A stretch of DNA of 64,000 bases from Ardenticatenaceae bacterium (GTDB taxonomy: Bacteria > Chloroflexota > Anaerolineae > Promineifilales > Promineifilaceae), in the NCBI GenBank assembly GCA_020634435.1, contig JACKBS010000004.1, positions 248,001 to 312,000 of the forward strand. The letters run 5' to 3'. Positions 50,253-58,286 of the stretch are shown here, one piece after another (the stretch's first letter is position 1; every line of letters begins with the position of its first letter). The translations under genes were made by a program, and so were the position numbers. The notes under the pieces were generated by a model that worked only from the letters and a program-made list of their open reading frames with translations, was not told the origin of the DNA and searched no databases.

Positions 50253-51022
50253 GCGGCACTGCTAAAGAACTCCCACGGGTTGCTTTTTTCGATTTTACCA
50301 GCTGTGAAGGGTGTCAGCTCACCGTTTTAGACGCGCTGCAAACGCATCCTGAACTGCTGAAAGTGGTAAACATCGTTGAGTTTCGCGAGGCGTCTAGTGC
50401 CCGTAGCGATGATTTCCAGATTGCCTTTATTGAAGGATCGTGCACGCGGCCAGGTGATGAAGAACGGTTGCAGAAGATTCGGGAAACGGCCGTTTACGTC
50501 ATTGCCCTCGGTGCCTGTGCCCATCTGGGTGGGATTAACGCCATCCGCAACCGTCAGCCGTTGCCAGACGTGCGTCAGTACGTCTATGGCGATAAGGCCG
50601 AGTGGTACGATACGTATCCGGCACGAGCCATCGACCAGGTGATTCAGGTGGACGCGGTGATTCCCGGCTGCCCGATTGACCGGGACGAGTTTGTACGCGT
50701 GGTGACTGTTTTGCTGCAAGGCCGCCAGCCCAAGCTGCCCGACTACCCGATGTGCATTGAGTGTAAGCTGCACGAAAATATCTGCGTCTACGAGCGCGGG
50801 CAGGTCTGCCTGGGGCCGATTACCCGAGCGGGCTGCAATGCCGTTTGCCCGGCGTACGGCTACGGCTGCGAAGGATGCCGTGGGCTGGTTTCTGCGCCCA
50901 ACATGGAGTCTTTCCAAGAGGTGCTGGCCCAACATGGCCTCAGCCAATCCGAAATTGATGAGAAGTTGAGCCTCTTTTTAACCAACCAGACGCTGCTGGA
51001 AAAGGAGCTGGTTCATGGCTAA
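50249..51022 (+). CDS. hydD: NiFe hydrogenase small (delta) subunit
   Basis: 257 residues. FFDFTSCEGCQLTVLDAL has the proximal-cluster CxxC; IEGSCTRPGDEERL and ALGACAHLGGINAIRN supply the other proximal Cys; GCPIDRDEFVRVV, PMCIECKLHENICVYERGQVCLG and GPITRAGCNAVCPAYGYGCEGC carry the medial and distal 4Fe-4S ligands. As in group 3 enzymes there is no Tat signal, so the enzyme is cytoplasmic. It passes electrons from the NiFe site to the HydB/HydG subunits. It overlaps its neighbours by 4 and 8 bases. Confidence 0.93.
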   Translation: MSGTAKELPRVAFFDFTSCEGCQLTVLDALQTHPELLKVVNIVEFREASSARSDDFQIAFIEGSCTRPGDEERLQKIRETAVYVIALGACAHLGGINAIRNRQPLPDVRQYVYGDKAEWYDTYPARAIDQVIQVDAVIPGCPIDRDEFVRVVTVLLQGRQPKLPDYPMCIECKLHENICVYERGQVCLGPITRAGCNAVCPAYGYGCEGCRGLVSAPNMESFQEVLAQHGLSQSEIDEKLSLFLTNQTLLEKELVHG

Positions 51023-52304
51023 CGTAAAAGTAAACGTGCATCACCTCACGCGAGTGGAAGGGCACGGCAACATTGTGGTAGATGTGGTGAACGGCCAATT
51101 GAAGCAGTGCGATCTGCAAATTGTGGAGACGCCGCGCTTTTTTGAGGCGATGCTGCGCGGCAAACCGTACCAAAATGCGTCGCACATCACCTCGCGGATT
51201 TGTGGGATTTGTGCGGTGGGGCATGCGACGGCCTCGCTGCGGGCGTCGGAAGCGGCGTTGGGCGTGGAATTGAGCGAGCAGACCAAGCTGCTACGCCGTC
51301 TCAACTTTTTGGGCGAGCTTTTGGATAGCCACGTGCTGCACGCCTACATGCTCGTTGCGCCCGACTTTTTGGGTGCGCCTAGCGTGATTCCGCTGGCCAA
51401 CACGGCCCCAGACGTGGTGCTGCGGGCGCTGCGGATGAAGAAGCTGGCCGGGGATTTGTGCCAGGCGATTGCTGGACGGCACACGCATCCGATTGCGATG
51501 GTGGTGGGCGGCTTTACCCATTTTCCAACCACAAACCAGCTGTACGACCTGCGCGAGCGGTTTGAAGCGGCTCGTGAGGATGTGGTAGCGACGGCCGATC
51601 TTTTCCAAACGCTCAAGCTGCCTCAATTTGAACGGGAAACCGAGTACATTGCCCTGCGCCGCGATGACGGCGTGTATGGTTTTATTGATGGCGATATTGT
51701 GAGTACGGATAACGGCCGTTGGCCTGCCTCGGCTTACCAATCGGTGACTAACGAATATCTGGTGCCGCATTCGTCGGCGAAACATACGCAAAACCAGCGG
51801 GAATCGTACATGGTGGGGGCGTTGGCCCGGTTTAACGTGAACCACGACTTGCTGCATCCAGTGGCCAAAGAAGTGGCCGCTGCGCTCGGCTTGAAGCCAA
51901 AGGCGACCAATCCATACCTGATTACCGTGGCGCAAGTGGTGGAAATTGCCCACTGCGTAGAAGAAGCCATCCAGCTGATTGATGCGCTGCTGGAAATGGA
52001 GATTGCTTGGGAAGACCCTGCCTTGCCAACTCGCCAATCGGGTGAGGGCGTGGGTGCTTGCGAAGTACCGCGTGGGACGCTGTTCCATCATTACACGATT
52101 GAGGCCGGCACCATTGTGGGGGCCAACTGCATCATCCCGACGGGGCAGAATCTGGCGAATATTGAGTTGGACATGAAAGCATTGGTGCCAACGCTGCTGG
52201 ACCGCACCCAGCAGCAGATTACCCATTCGCTGGAGATGTTGGTGCGGGCTTACGATCCGTGCATTTCCTGCTCGACGCACTTGCTCGATGTGAAGTTCGA
52301 ATAG
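51015..52304 (+). CDS. hydA: NiFe hydrogenase large (alpha) subunit
   Basis: 429 residues. The N-terminal L1 motif is SRICGICAVGH (RxCGxCxxxH) and the C-terminal L2 is DPCISCSTH, so all four nickel-binding Cys are present. The tail LLDVKFE after the last His is the peptide removed by a maturation protease, encoded 100 bp downstream. VEGHGNIVVDVVNG near the start is also typical. Together with HydB, HydG and HydD this makes a group 3b (NADP-linked, possibly sulfhydrogenase) enzyme, reversible between H2 and NAD(P)H. The group call rests on gene order and subunit type. Confidence 0.95.
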   Translation: MANVKVNVHHLTRVEGHGNIVVDVVNGQLKQCDLQIVETPRFFEAMLRGKPYQNASHITSRICGICAVGHATASLRASEAALGVELSEQTKLLRRLNFLGELLDSHVLHAYMLVAPDFLGAPSVIPLANTAPDVVLRALRMKKLAGDLCQAIAGRHTHPIAMVVGGFTHFPTTNQLYDLRERFEAAREDVVATADLFQTLKLPQFERETEYIALRRDDGVYGFIDGDIVSTDNGRWPASAYQSVTNEYLVPHSSAKHTQNQRESYMVGALARFNVNHDLLHPVAKEVAAALGLKPKATNPYLITVAQVVEIAHCVEEAIQLIDALLEMEIAWEDPALPTRQSGEGVGACEVPRGTLFHHYTIEAGTIVGANCIIPTGQNLANIELDMKALVPTLLDRTQQQITHSLEMLVRAYDPCISCSTHLLDVKFE

Positions 52305-52408
52305 CGGGTTATGGAGCACGCAAGGGCGCAAGGAAGTTAAGGTGGAAAAGAAAATCCTCCTTTGCGCCATCTGCTTCTTTGCGCTCTTTGCGTCAAAAAG
52401 ATGTTTTG

Positions 52409-52876
52409 ATGAAGATTCTGGTTTTGGCTTTGGGGAATCCTCTGCGGGGGGATGATGGGGTAGGAAGTGCGGTGCTGGCAGCATTGGGAGAAACGGCCGT
52501 ACTTCCTCCCCACATTAAACTGATCGATGGCGGGACGCCTGGCCTGGAAACCGCGCTGACGCTGCAAGGGTACGACAAAGTGATTGTGATTGACGCCGCC
52601 AACCTGGGCGAAGCTCCCGGTACCTGGCGGCGTTTTTCGCTGGCGGAAGCCAATTTGGTGCAGCAGGCACAGATGAACGGTACGCTGCACGATGCTGGTT
52701 TTGCCGAGGCGGTGGCTTTGGGGGTGGCGCTGGATATTTTGCCACCAGAGATTATTGTGTATGGCGTGCAACCTGAGACGATTGAGTGGGAGATGGGCTT
52801 AAGTACGGCCGTTCGCACCGCCATTCCCAAAATTTGCCAACAAATTCAAGCCGAGCTGGCCGAAATCCTTATTTGA
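52409..52876 (+). CDS. Hydrogenase maturation protease (HycI/HoxW/HyaD family)
   Basis: 155 residues. LVLALGNPLRGDDGVGSAVL is the family start (GN-xx-DDG), and the Glu/Asp and His metal ligands fall in LIDGGTPGLETALTL and MNGTLHDAGFAEAV. IVYGVQPETIEWEMGLS near the end is the GIQP-like element. It removes the C-terminal peptide of the large subunit after nickel insertion. The ATG at 52409 was chosen because the frame before it is repeat sequence (the CGCAAAGG family) and the family starts with MKILVLALGNP. Last gene of the hydrogenase operon. Confidence 0.92.
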   Translation: MKILVLALGNPLRGDDGVGSAVLAALGETAVLPPHIKLIDGGTPGLETALTLQGYDKVIVIDAANLGEAPGTWRRFSLAEANLVQQAQMNGTLHDAGFAEAVALGVALDILPPEIIVYGVQPETIEWEMGLSTAVRTAIPKICQQIQAELAEILI

Positions 52877-52884
52877 ATTTTTTT

Positions 52885-52952
52885 GCCACAGAGGGCACAG
52901 AGGTTTTGGAGAGGCGTTTTCTCTAAACTCTCTGTGCCCTCTGTGGCTTTTT
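52885..52952 (+). terminator. GCCACAGAGGGCACAGAG hairpin and T-run after the hydrogenase operon
   Basis: GCCACAGAGGGCACAGAG (52885-52902) pairs perfectly with CTCTGTGCCCTCTGTGGC (52930-52947), then TTTTTATT. It lies between convergent genes. It is a repeat-type hairpin acting as an intrinsic terminator. Confidence 0.75.
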
Positions 52953-52953
52953 A

Positions 52954-53457
52954 TTAAACCGAAAAGATGAGGCAGGTAGTGGTGCCGTGGGCGTAGAGCT
53001 TACCGTCGGCATCCACCAGTTTGCCTTCGGCGGTGGCGATGCGCCGTCCGCCGTGGATGACAGTGCCGACGCAGCGCAGCGGGCCGGTGTCGGCCAGGAT
53101 GGGGCGCACAAAGTTAATCTTCATCTCCACGGTGGTGTAGCCGCTGCCAGCGGGCAGCAGGGTGTGTACGGCGCAACTCATCGCCGAGTCCAGCAGCGTG
53201 GCAATCACCCCGCCGTGTACGGTGCCAATTGGGTTGTAGTGAAATTCGGCACAGTTTATCTCGAAAACGGCCGTTCCTTCCCCGGCCTCTGCCAACGAAA
53301 AATCAAGCGTATCGGCGATGGGCGCTGGCGGCAGGATGCCGTTGAGCATCGCCGCGAACAGCTCTGCGCCACTTTTTTGGCGGGCAGCCTGAGCGGTGGG
53401 GGTAGGGTCTTGCCAGGTGTAGGTGCGGGAACGGCCGTTGCTATCTTCAGTTGTCAT
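52954..53457 (-). CDS. PaaI/YdiI-type hotdog thioesterase
   Basis: 167 residues. The hotdog core is EFHYNPIGTVHGGVIATLLD, then SAMSCAVHTLLPAGSGYTTV and EMKINFVRPIL, and GRRIATAEGKLVDADGKLYAHGTTTCLIF. HGG with the preceding N-P and the Asp of LLDSAM is the active-site pattern of acyl-CoA thioesterases. GGAG lies 7 bases before the ATG at 53457; another ATG at 53478 is possible. The substrate is unknown. Confidence 0.88.
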   Translation of the reverse strand: MTTEDSNGRSRTYTWQDPTPTAQAARQKSGAELFAAMLNGILPPAPIADTLDFSLAEAGEGTAVFEINCAEFHYNPIGTVHGGVIATLLDSAMSCAVHTLLPAGSGYTTVEMKINFVRPILADTGPLRCVGTVIHGGRRIATAEGKLVDADGKLYAHGTTTCLIFSV

Positions 53458-53510
53458 GGGTGTCTCCAGGTTTTGCATTTGCGAATCGTTTGCGAAAGAT
53501 TGTATACGGC

Positions 53511-53555
53511 GAGCAATGGCGAGCCAAGCAATGGCTAGCCAAGCAATGGCTGGCC
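53511..53555. repeat. 15-bp tandem repeat (AGCCAAGCAATGGCT)
   Basis: About three units, two complete, between the divergent thioesterase and phosphoesterase genes. Each unit holds the inverted pair AGCCA-agcaa-TGGCT, so it may form small hairpins or bind a regulator. Confidence 0.6.
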
Positions 53556-53587
53556 AAAAGAGTTTCGCTTCTGGCGGAGCACCGTGC

Positions 53588-53593
53588 CATAAT
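53588..53593 (+). promoter_or_regulatory. -10 box CATAAT for the metallophosphoesterase gene
   Basis: CATAAT ends 8 bases before the ATG at 53602; no Shine-Dalgarno sequence. Another near-leaderless geometry. Confidence 0.4.
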
Positions 53594-53601
53594 TCAACAG
53601 C

Positions 53602-54483
53602 ATGAGTAGACCTATCCAACTTGCTATCATCGGCGACGTTCACCGCCAGTTTGACCCACACGACGTGATGCAGTTCAACCGGTCCGACTACGATTTGCTG
53701 CTGTGTACAGGCGATTTAGCCAACATGTGGCACCGCGAAGGGCTGGTGGCGGCCCGGCAGATGGCCCGGCTGCAAAAGCCCACGCTCATTATCCCTGGCA
53801 ACCACGATACACTGACCTTGCCCCAGTTGGTGGCGGAAATTAAGCAGTGGCCCCGGCTGCGCCGTTGGCTGGCGTGGGGGCAAGGACAACGCCTGCGGCG
53901 GTGGCAGCGGGCGCTGGGGTCGGTGCAGGTGGGTGGCTACTCGGTGCATTTGGTGCCGGGGGATGAGGATGTAGCCATGGTGGTGGGACGGCCGTTTGCC
54001 ATGGGTGGTTCGGTTTTGCACTGCCAACCCCAGCTCAAACGGCAGTTTGGCATTGGCACGATGGCTGAATCGGCGGCGCGACTGTGCCAATTGATTGAAC
54101 AGACATCGCAGCAAAAACTTATCTTTTTGGCGCACAACGGCCCCACCGGGCTAGGCAGCACGCGGAAATCTATCTGGGGTAACGATTTTCATCCAGACGA
54201 GGGCGATTTTGGGGATTCAGATTTGCGCGAAGCGATTGATTTTGCGCAGACGCATGGGAAAACGGTGCTGACGGTGGTGGCCGGGCACATGCACCATCAC
54301 GTTAAGCGAGAGGGCAATCGCACCTGGCATCTGGTGGCCGATGGGATTCACTACCTAAACGCTGCCCGCGTGCCGCGCATTTTTGAGGAAAACGGCCGTA
54401 CCGTCCACCATCACATCCGCCTCACTATTGACGATAATTCCGTCACCGTGAGTGAGCAACTTTGCCAGGGCAATGATTTTTAA
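53602..54483 (+). CDS. Metallophosphoesterase (TIGR04168-like)
   Basis: 293 residues with all calcineurin-type motifs: IIGDVHRQFDPHDV (DxH), LLCTGDLANMWHREG (GDxx), IIPGNHDTL (GNHD), IFLAHNGPTGLGSTR and VVAGHMHHHVKR (GHxH). TIGR04168 proteins, common in cyanobacteria, have this same order. It is a cytoplasmic two-metal hydrolase of unknown phosphoester. Identification to the superfamily is firm, to the subfamily probable. Confidence 0.88.
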   Translation: MSRPIQLAIIGDVHRQFDPHDVMQFNRSDYDLLLCTGDLANMWHREGLVAARQMARLQKPTLIIPGNHDTLTLPQLVAEIKQWPRLRRWLAWGQGQRLRRWQRALGSVQVGGYSVHLVPGDEDVAMVVGRPFAMGGSVLHCQPQLKRQFGIGTMAESAARLCQLIEQTSQQKLIFLAHNGPTGLGSTRKSIWGNDFHPDEGDFGDSDLREAIDFAQTHGKTVLTVVAGHMHHHVKREGNRTWHLVADGIHYLNAARVPRIFEENGRTVHHHIRLTIDDNSVTVSEQLCQGNDF

Positions 54484-54487
54484 CTGT

Positions 54488-54543
54488 GGAGAGCGCAAAG
54501 AGCGCAGAGAAAAATAAAAAACTCAGCGTCCTCCGCGCTCTCC
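54488..54543. repeat. GGAGAGCGC...GCGCTCTCC intergenic hairpin
   Basis: GGAGAGCGC (54488-54496) pairs with GCGCTCTCC (54535-54543) around an AAAGAGCGCAGAG direct repeat. It lies between two convergent genes. Confidence 0.6.
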
Positions 54544-54551
54544 GCGGTAAA

Positions 54552-55541
54552 TTAATTGAGCGATACGGCCTGCCCGGTTCGGGCGGATTCGTACAGCGCC
54601 AGGACGGTTTTAACGTGGTTGCGCGTTTCTTCGAGGGAAAGATATTGCGGGGTGCCGTCCAAAACGGCCGCATGCAAATCCTCCACTTCACCCAGGTATA
54701 GCTCTTTCTCCGGCACTTCAATTTCTTCCGGTTCGCCATCTTTGGGATAAAACATCAGCTTCCGGTCGCCATCGTTGTGCCCTACAAACGGCCGATTTAA
54801 CACCAGCCGTCCCTCGGTGCCGAGGATTTCAATCTCGGTGCGGAAAGGGGTGCAGAAGGATGCGCTGATTTGGGCCATACGGCCGTCTGCGTACACCATC
54901 TGCCCGGAAAACACCTCATCGACGCCGCTTTCGCCCAGCCATTGGGTGCCAAACACCTGCTGCGGCGGGCCGCCCATAACGTACTGGGCAAAACTCAGCG
55001 GGTAGACGCCCACATCCCACAAACAGCCACCGCCCCATTCTGGCACCAACCGGATGTTGTCGCGGGTGGCAAAGGCAAAGTTAAACACGCCTCTGACGAC
55101 CGTGATGTGCCCGAGGCGGCCGTTGGCAATCATCTCGCCCACAATTTTGGTTTGGGGATGGTGGCGGTACATAAACGCTTCGGTAAGGACATAGCCCGTT
55201 CGTTGCGAAACGGCCGTCATCTCATCCACCTCAGCCAGCGACAGGGCAAATGGTTTTTCACACAGCACATGCTTGCCCTGCTCCATCGCCTTGATCGACC
55301 ATTCGGCGTGCAGGTGGTTGGGCAGCCCGATGTACACTGCATCTACTTCGTCTGAAGCGAGCATGGCATCGTAGCTGCCAAACGCCTGCGGAATGTCCCA
55401 CTGGTTCGCATACGCCTGGGCCGATGCCTGGCTGCGGCTGGCCACGGCGACCAGCTCGCCCCGCGCCGATTCACGAATCGCGGGGATGACCCGCCGGTTG
55501 ATGTTGGCTGTTGAGAGCAATCCCCAACGAATTTTAGACAT
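54552..55541 (-). CDS. Gfo/Idh/MocA-family NAD(P)-dependent oxidoreductase
   Basis: 329 residues. The Rossmann start is IRWGLLSTANINRRVIPAIR (G-x-x-(S/G)-x-A variant); next come VAVASRSQASAQAYANQWDI, VDAVYIGLPNHLHAEWSIKA and HVLCEKPFALSLAEVDEM (EKP motif with catalytic Lys). The C-terminal beta-sheet domain contains FNFAFATRDNIRLVPEWGGG and WDVGVYPLSFAQYVMG. It likely acts on a sugar, dihydrodiol or cyclitol with NAD(P). GGAGG lies before the ATG. No sugar pathway genes are adjacent. Confidence 0.92.
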   Translation of the reverse strand: MSKIRWGLLSTANINRRVIPAIRESARGELVAVASRSQASAQAYANQWDIPQAFGSYDAMLASDEVDAVYIGLPNHLHAEWSIKAMEQGKHVLCEKPFALSLAEVDEMTAVSQRTGYVLTEAFMYRHHPQTKIVGEMIANGRLGHITVVRGVFNFAFATRDNIRLVPEWGGGCLWDVGVYPLSFAQYVMGGPPQQVFGTQWLGESGVDEVFSGQMVYADGRMAQISASFCTPFRTEIEILGTEGRLVLNRPFVGHNDGDRKLMFYPKDGEPEEIEVPEKELYLGEVEDLHAAVLDGTPQYLSLEETRNHVKTVLALYESARTGQAVSLN

Positions 55542-55575
55542 GACAGACCTCCAGGTTGGTAGTTGGTTATGAATG

Positions 55576-55639
55576 AAACCTGACAGGTCTGCTAAGAATT
55601 GCCGCTTAGCAAAATCATCCCAATAGACCTGTCAGGTTT
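55576..55639. repeat. ACCTGACAGGT intergenic cruciform, copy 2
   Basis: AAACCTGACAGGTCT (55576-55590) pairs with AGACCTGTCAGGTTT (55625-55639), with GCTAAG/CTTAGC inside. Same outer stem as 22721-22813. Confidence 0.7.
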
Positions 55640-55746
55640 TAGCAGTACCAATTTTACCACCTTCACCACCTATCCCTCACTCATTCACAATTTCTTCAAA
55701 TTTGCCGCGCATACTGCCTCCATTGAAATTTAGTGAGTTAACGAGC

Positions 55747-55779
55747 AGGTGCGATGCACTTCCAAAGTGCGTCGCACCT
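55747..55779. repeat. REP-like hairpin (GGTGCGATGCAC family), detached copy
   Basis: AGGTGCGATGCACTT and AAGTGCGTCGCACCT (55747-55779) form a stem with one mismatch. It is the GTGCGACGCAC sequence found on both sides of the RAYT gene at 60.1-60.8 kb, 4.4 kb away, with arms in the opposite order. Confidence 0.7.
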
Positions 55780-55800
55780 CCGAATAAAAAGGAGATTTAG

Positions 55801-56271
55801 ATGTTTCGTAGAATTTTTGGTATTGGACTGCTCATCTTGCTGGTGATGGGCATCTTTGGTGGTCTAGGTGGTCGCACCCGGGCTGCTTATTACGAAGGCT
55901 ATTCCGATGGCGTGCGCGCGCAAACGAGCGCGGCTGCGGAGGATGGCGGCAGTACGGCCGTTCCTACCTACCCCCCTTATTACGATGGATTTGGACACGG
56001 CCGTTTCTTTGGCTGGGGTGCGTTGGGGATTCTGGGCATCTTTGCCATTTTCTTCAAGATCGGCTTCTTCTTCCTGCTGGCAATGATCGTTTTACGGCTG
56101 ATTTTCGGCCGTCGGCGCTGGCATCGGCGTGGACCGTGGCGTCGTGGCCCTTGGGGTCCCGGTCCGTGGGGGCACCATCCACGCTGGCACTGGCAGGATG
56201 GCCCTGGCAAGGAAAAAGCGCCTAAATGGATGAACGACAGCGACGATGACGAACCGGTAATGACTGTTTGA
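55801..56271 (+). CDS. Small membrane protein with Trp/His/Arg-rich tail
   Basis: 156 residues. Two membrane helices (IFGIGLLILLVMGIFGGLGG; GILGIFAIFFKIGFFFLLAM), a Tyr/Gly-rich loop between them (YYEGYSDGVRAQTSAAAEDG; YPPYYDGFGHGRFFGWG) and a tail rich in Trp, Arg and Pro (RRWHRRGPWRRGPWGPGPWG). Such tails occur in small envelope stress proteins and in partners of histidine kinases, but no family was recognised. AAAAGGAG lies 7 bases before the ATG, right after the REP-like hairpin. Confidence 0.75.
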   Translation: MFRRIFGIGLLILLVMGIFGGLGGRTRAAYYEGYSDGVRAQTSAAAEDGGSTAVPTYPPYYDGFGHGRFFGWGALGILGIFAIFFKIGFFFLLAMIVLRLIFGRRRWHRRGPWRRGPWGPGPWGHHPRWHWQDGPGKEKAPKWMNDSDDDEPVMTV

Positions 56272-56276
56272 GCTGT

Positions 56277-56305
56277 GTAGGGGTGGGTCTCAGACCCACC
56301 CCTAC
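56277..56305. terminator. GTAGGGGTGGGTCT palindrome between convergent genes
   Basis: GTAGGGGTGGGTC (56277-56289) pairs with GACCCACCCCTAC (56293-56305), with a 3-base loop. A bidirectional terminator is likely; the GTAGGGG edge links it to the hairpins at 14518 and 32012. Confidence 0.65.
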
Positions 56306-57454
56306 TCAATTTTTGAGATAAGTGTCAAAGAAATCGACAGTGCGTCGCATCATCAACGTCCAATCTGGGCCGTTGAAAAAGTGCCCCTGGCCTGGGTAGG
56401 TAAACAGCGTGCTGTCTTTGCCCGCCGCCAGCAGCGCAGCATGGAGCGCTGGTGCCCAGTCCGGCGGCGTTTGCTCAGGCTCAGCGCCGTCGGCCAGGCC
56501 AATGTGAATTTGCACCGGTGCAGACACATACTCCAGATGATAAATCGGGGCGATTTGTTGCAGCATTTCCGGGCTGCTGGCGGCGGCGAGATAAGCATTC
56601 AGCAGGTCATCGGGCAAACTGGCGGGGATGACCTCACCAGGATTGCACTCAACGACCTCAACCTGGCCGGGCAAACAGCCTGTGCCCCAGCGGGCAATAA
56701 TGTCGGCGTCGTTGGCGGAGTTGGGGGCGTGCAAAACGGCCGCTTTCACCGCATCCGTCACTGTTAAAACCTTGGTTGTGATGCCGCCGCCCATGCTGTG
56801 GCCCCACATGCCAATCCGACTGGTATCGGCCTGGGGTACGGACGGCAGCGAGGCGACCAAATTCAGCACATCGGCTACCAGCCCTGTGTGAAAAAAGCTG
56901 GGACCGACGTCGGACTTGCCCCAGCTGCGATAGTCCGGGGCAATGGTGAGATAGCCGTAGTAGTTTAAAAATTCTGCCTGCTGCCAGGTGCCTGCGCCAG
57001 AAAAATAGCTCTCCCGCTCGTGGTAGCCGTGGTTCAAAATGATCACCGGAAACGGCCCTTCGCCCTTAGGGATTTGCATGATGCCGCTGATGGTCAGACC
57101 GTCGCTGGGGTAGGTGATGGCGTACTTGTCAAAGTAGCCTGCATCAGCCATCCATGACGTGATTTCGATGGTGCCGCCCGGGTAATCGCGCTGGCGCAGC
57201 CCTTCGATAGTGTAAGGGGCCATTGGATTGGGCGTGGCCGTGGGCAGCGGTGCCGGTGTGGCCGTGGCGGTACTGGTAGCAACGGCCGTTGGCGAACTGG
57301 TGACGGTCATGATCACCGTTACCGCGACACCGGGTTTAGCCGTTGCGGTTTCTGTGGCTACGGGGCTGCTGGTTGGTGTGGTGGGGGCAACGGCCGTTGC
57401 ACACCCCGCCACGCCCAGCAATAGGATTAGCAAGAATATGGCTTTGGTTTGCAT
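56306..57454 (-). CDS. Alpha/beta hydrolase, lipoprotein
   Basis: 382 residues. The signal ends in the lipobox GVAGC (Cys about 18), followed by a long Thr/Pro/Val linker (about 20-80). The hydrolase domain has VIILNHGYHERESYF (oxyanion hole HG), YLTIAPDYRSWGKSDVG, IGMWGHSMGGGITTKVL (nucleophile Ser in GHSMGG), LADGAEP (acid) and YPGQGHFFNG (His). It resembles dienelactone-hydrolase/S9-type esterases acting outside the membrane. The ATG at 57454 is required by the signal peptide. Confidence 0.88.
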   Translation of the reverse strand: MQTKAIFLLILLLGVAGCATAVAPTTPTSSPVATETATAKPGVAVTVIMTVTSSPTAVATSTATATPAPLPTATPNPMAPYTIEGLRQRDYPGGTIEITSWMADAGYFDKYAITYPSDGLTISGIMQIPKGEGPFPVIILNHGYHERESYFSGAGTWQQAEFLNYYGYLTIAPDYRSWGKSDVGPSFFHTGLVADVLNLVASLPSVPQADTSRIGMWGHSMGGGITTKVLTVTDAVKAAVLHAPNSANDADIIARWGTGCLPGQVEVVECNPGEVIPASLPDDLLNAYLAAASSPEMLQQIAPIYHLEYVSAPVQIHIGLADGAEPEQTPPDWAPALHAALLAAGKDSTLFTYPGQGHFFNGPDWTLMMRRTVDFFDTYLKN

Positions 57455-57566
57455 GGGCGAATCGTACTGAGAAACGGCCGTCCTGCAAAATAAGCATTGA
57501 ATATGATGGCCAAAGGTTAGGCACATAAATTTGTGCGCTGTCATTTTGAATAAGGGAGGTGGCTCC

Positions 57567-58250
57567 ATGAACATGAATGCAAGCAAAAAGACGGCCAGAA
57601 TGGCGGGCGTTCTGTATTTTCTTTACATCGTCAGCCACATCTTTGCCGATGTTGTGGGTCGCTCGCAGCTGATTGTTTGGGAAGATGCGGCCACCACAGC
57701 CCAAAACATCATGGCTTCTTTGGGGCAATTTCGCATTGGTTTTATGAGCGATTTGTTGGCAGCGTTGTTGTTCCTTTTGGCAGCCTGGGCTTTATACACG
57801 CTGTTAAAATCAGTGAACCAAAACATCGCCTTACTTTTCCTGTTATTAAATCTGGTGGGCGTTGCCATCCAAACTTTTAGCGATCTGTTTCTCATTGCCA
57901 GCCCGCTGCTTCTGAGTGGGGCCGATTACTTAAACGTTTTTCCTGTTGAGCAATTGCAGGCAGTGGTGCTGTTTTTCCTAAACGTGCATAAAAATGGATT
58001 GATGGTGGCCCAATTGTTTTACAGCGCCTGGCTCTTGCCACTTGGTTATCTCGTTTTTAAATCGGGCTTTCTGCCCAAAGTTTTGGGCATTGTGTTAATG
58101 ATCCATTGTGCCACCTGGCTGATGACGTTTCTCCAGTATTTCCTGCTGCCCGATTTTACTGCGATTACCTACATCAGTTATCCGCTGGGATTTATTGCCG
58201 AATTTGGGCTTAGTTTGTGGCTGTTGCTTAAGGGCATCGCGGACGAGTAA
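57567..58250 (+). CDS. DUF4386 membrane protein
   Basis: 227 residues: KTARMAGVLYFLYIVSHIFA, LLAALLFLLAAWALYTLLK, IALLFLLLNLVGVAIQTFSD, LLLSGADYLNVF, LVAQLFYSAWLLPLGYLVFK-SGFLPKVLGIVLMI, and a closing helix. The R-x-AGxLY start and the SGFLPK-x-LG loop are the DUF4386 signature. GGGAGG lies before the ATG at 57567. It probably has six helices; function unknown. It directly precedes the two-component genes but with a 36-bp gap. Confidence 0.85.
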   Translation: MNMNASKKTARMAGVLYFLYIVSHIFADVVGRSQLIVWEDAATTAQNIMASLGQFRIGFMSDLLAALLFLLAAWALYTLLKSVNQNIALLFLLLNLVGVAIQTFSDLFLIASPLLLSGADYLNVFPVEQLQAVVLFFLNVHKNGLMVAQLFYSAWLLPLGYLVFKSGFLPKVLGIVLMIHCATWLMTFLQYFLLPDFTAITYISYPLGFIAEFGLSLWLLLKGIADE

Positions 58251-58286
58251 TTTGGCAGATTGGCACTTTTCCGACACACTTTATTT

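Noticed and set aside
51291..52484. 397-codon minus-strand open frame
   Set aside because: Antisense shadow of the hydrogenase large subunit and the protease start; His/Arg/Gln-rich with no motifs.
53511..53555. CRISPR-like array
   Set aside because: Units are only 15 bp without spacers, and no cas gene is present; none of the other repeat families has regular spacers either.
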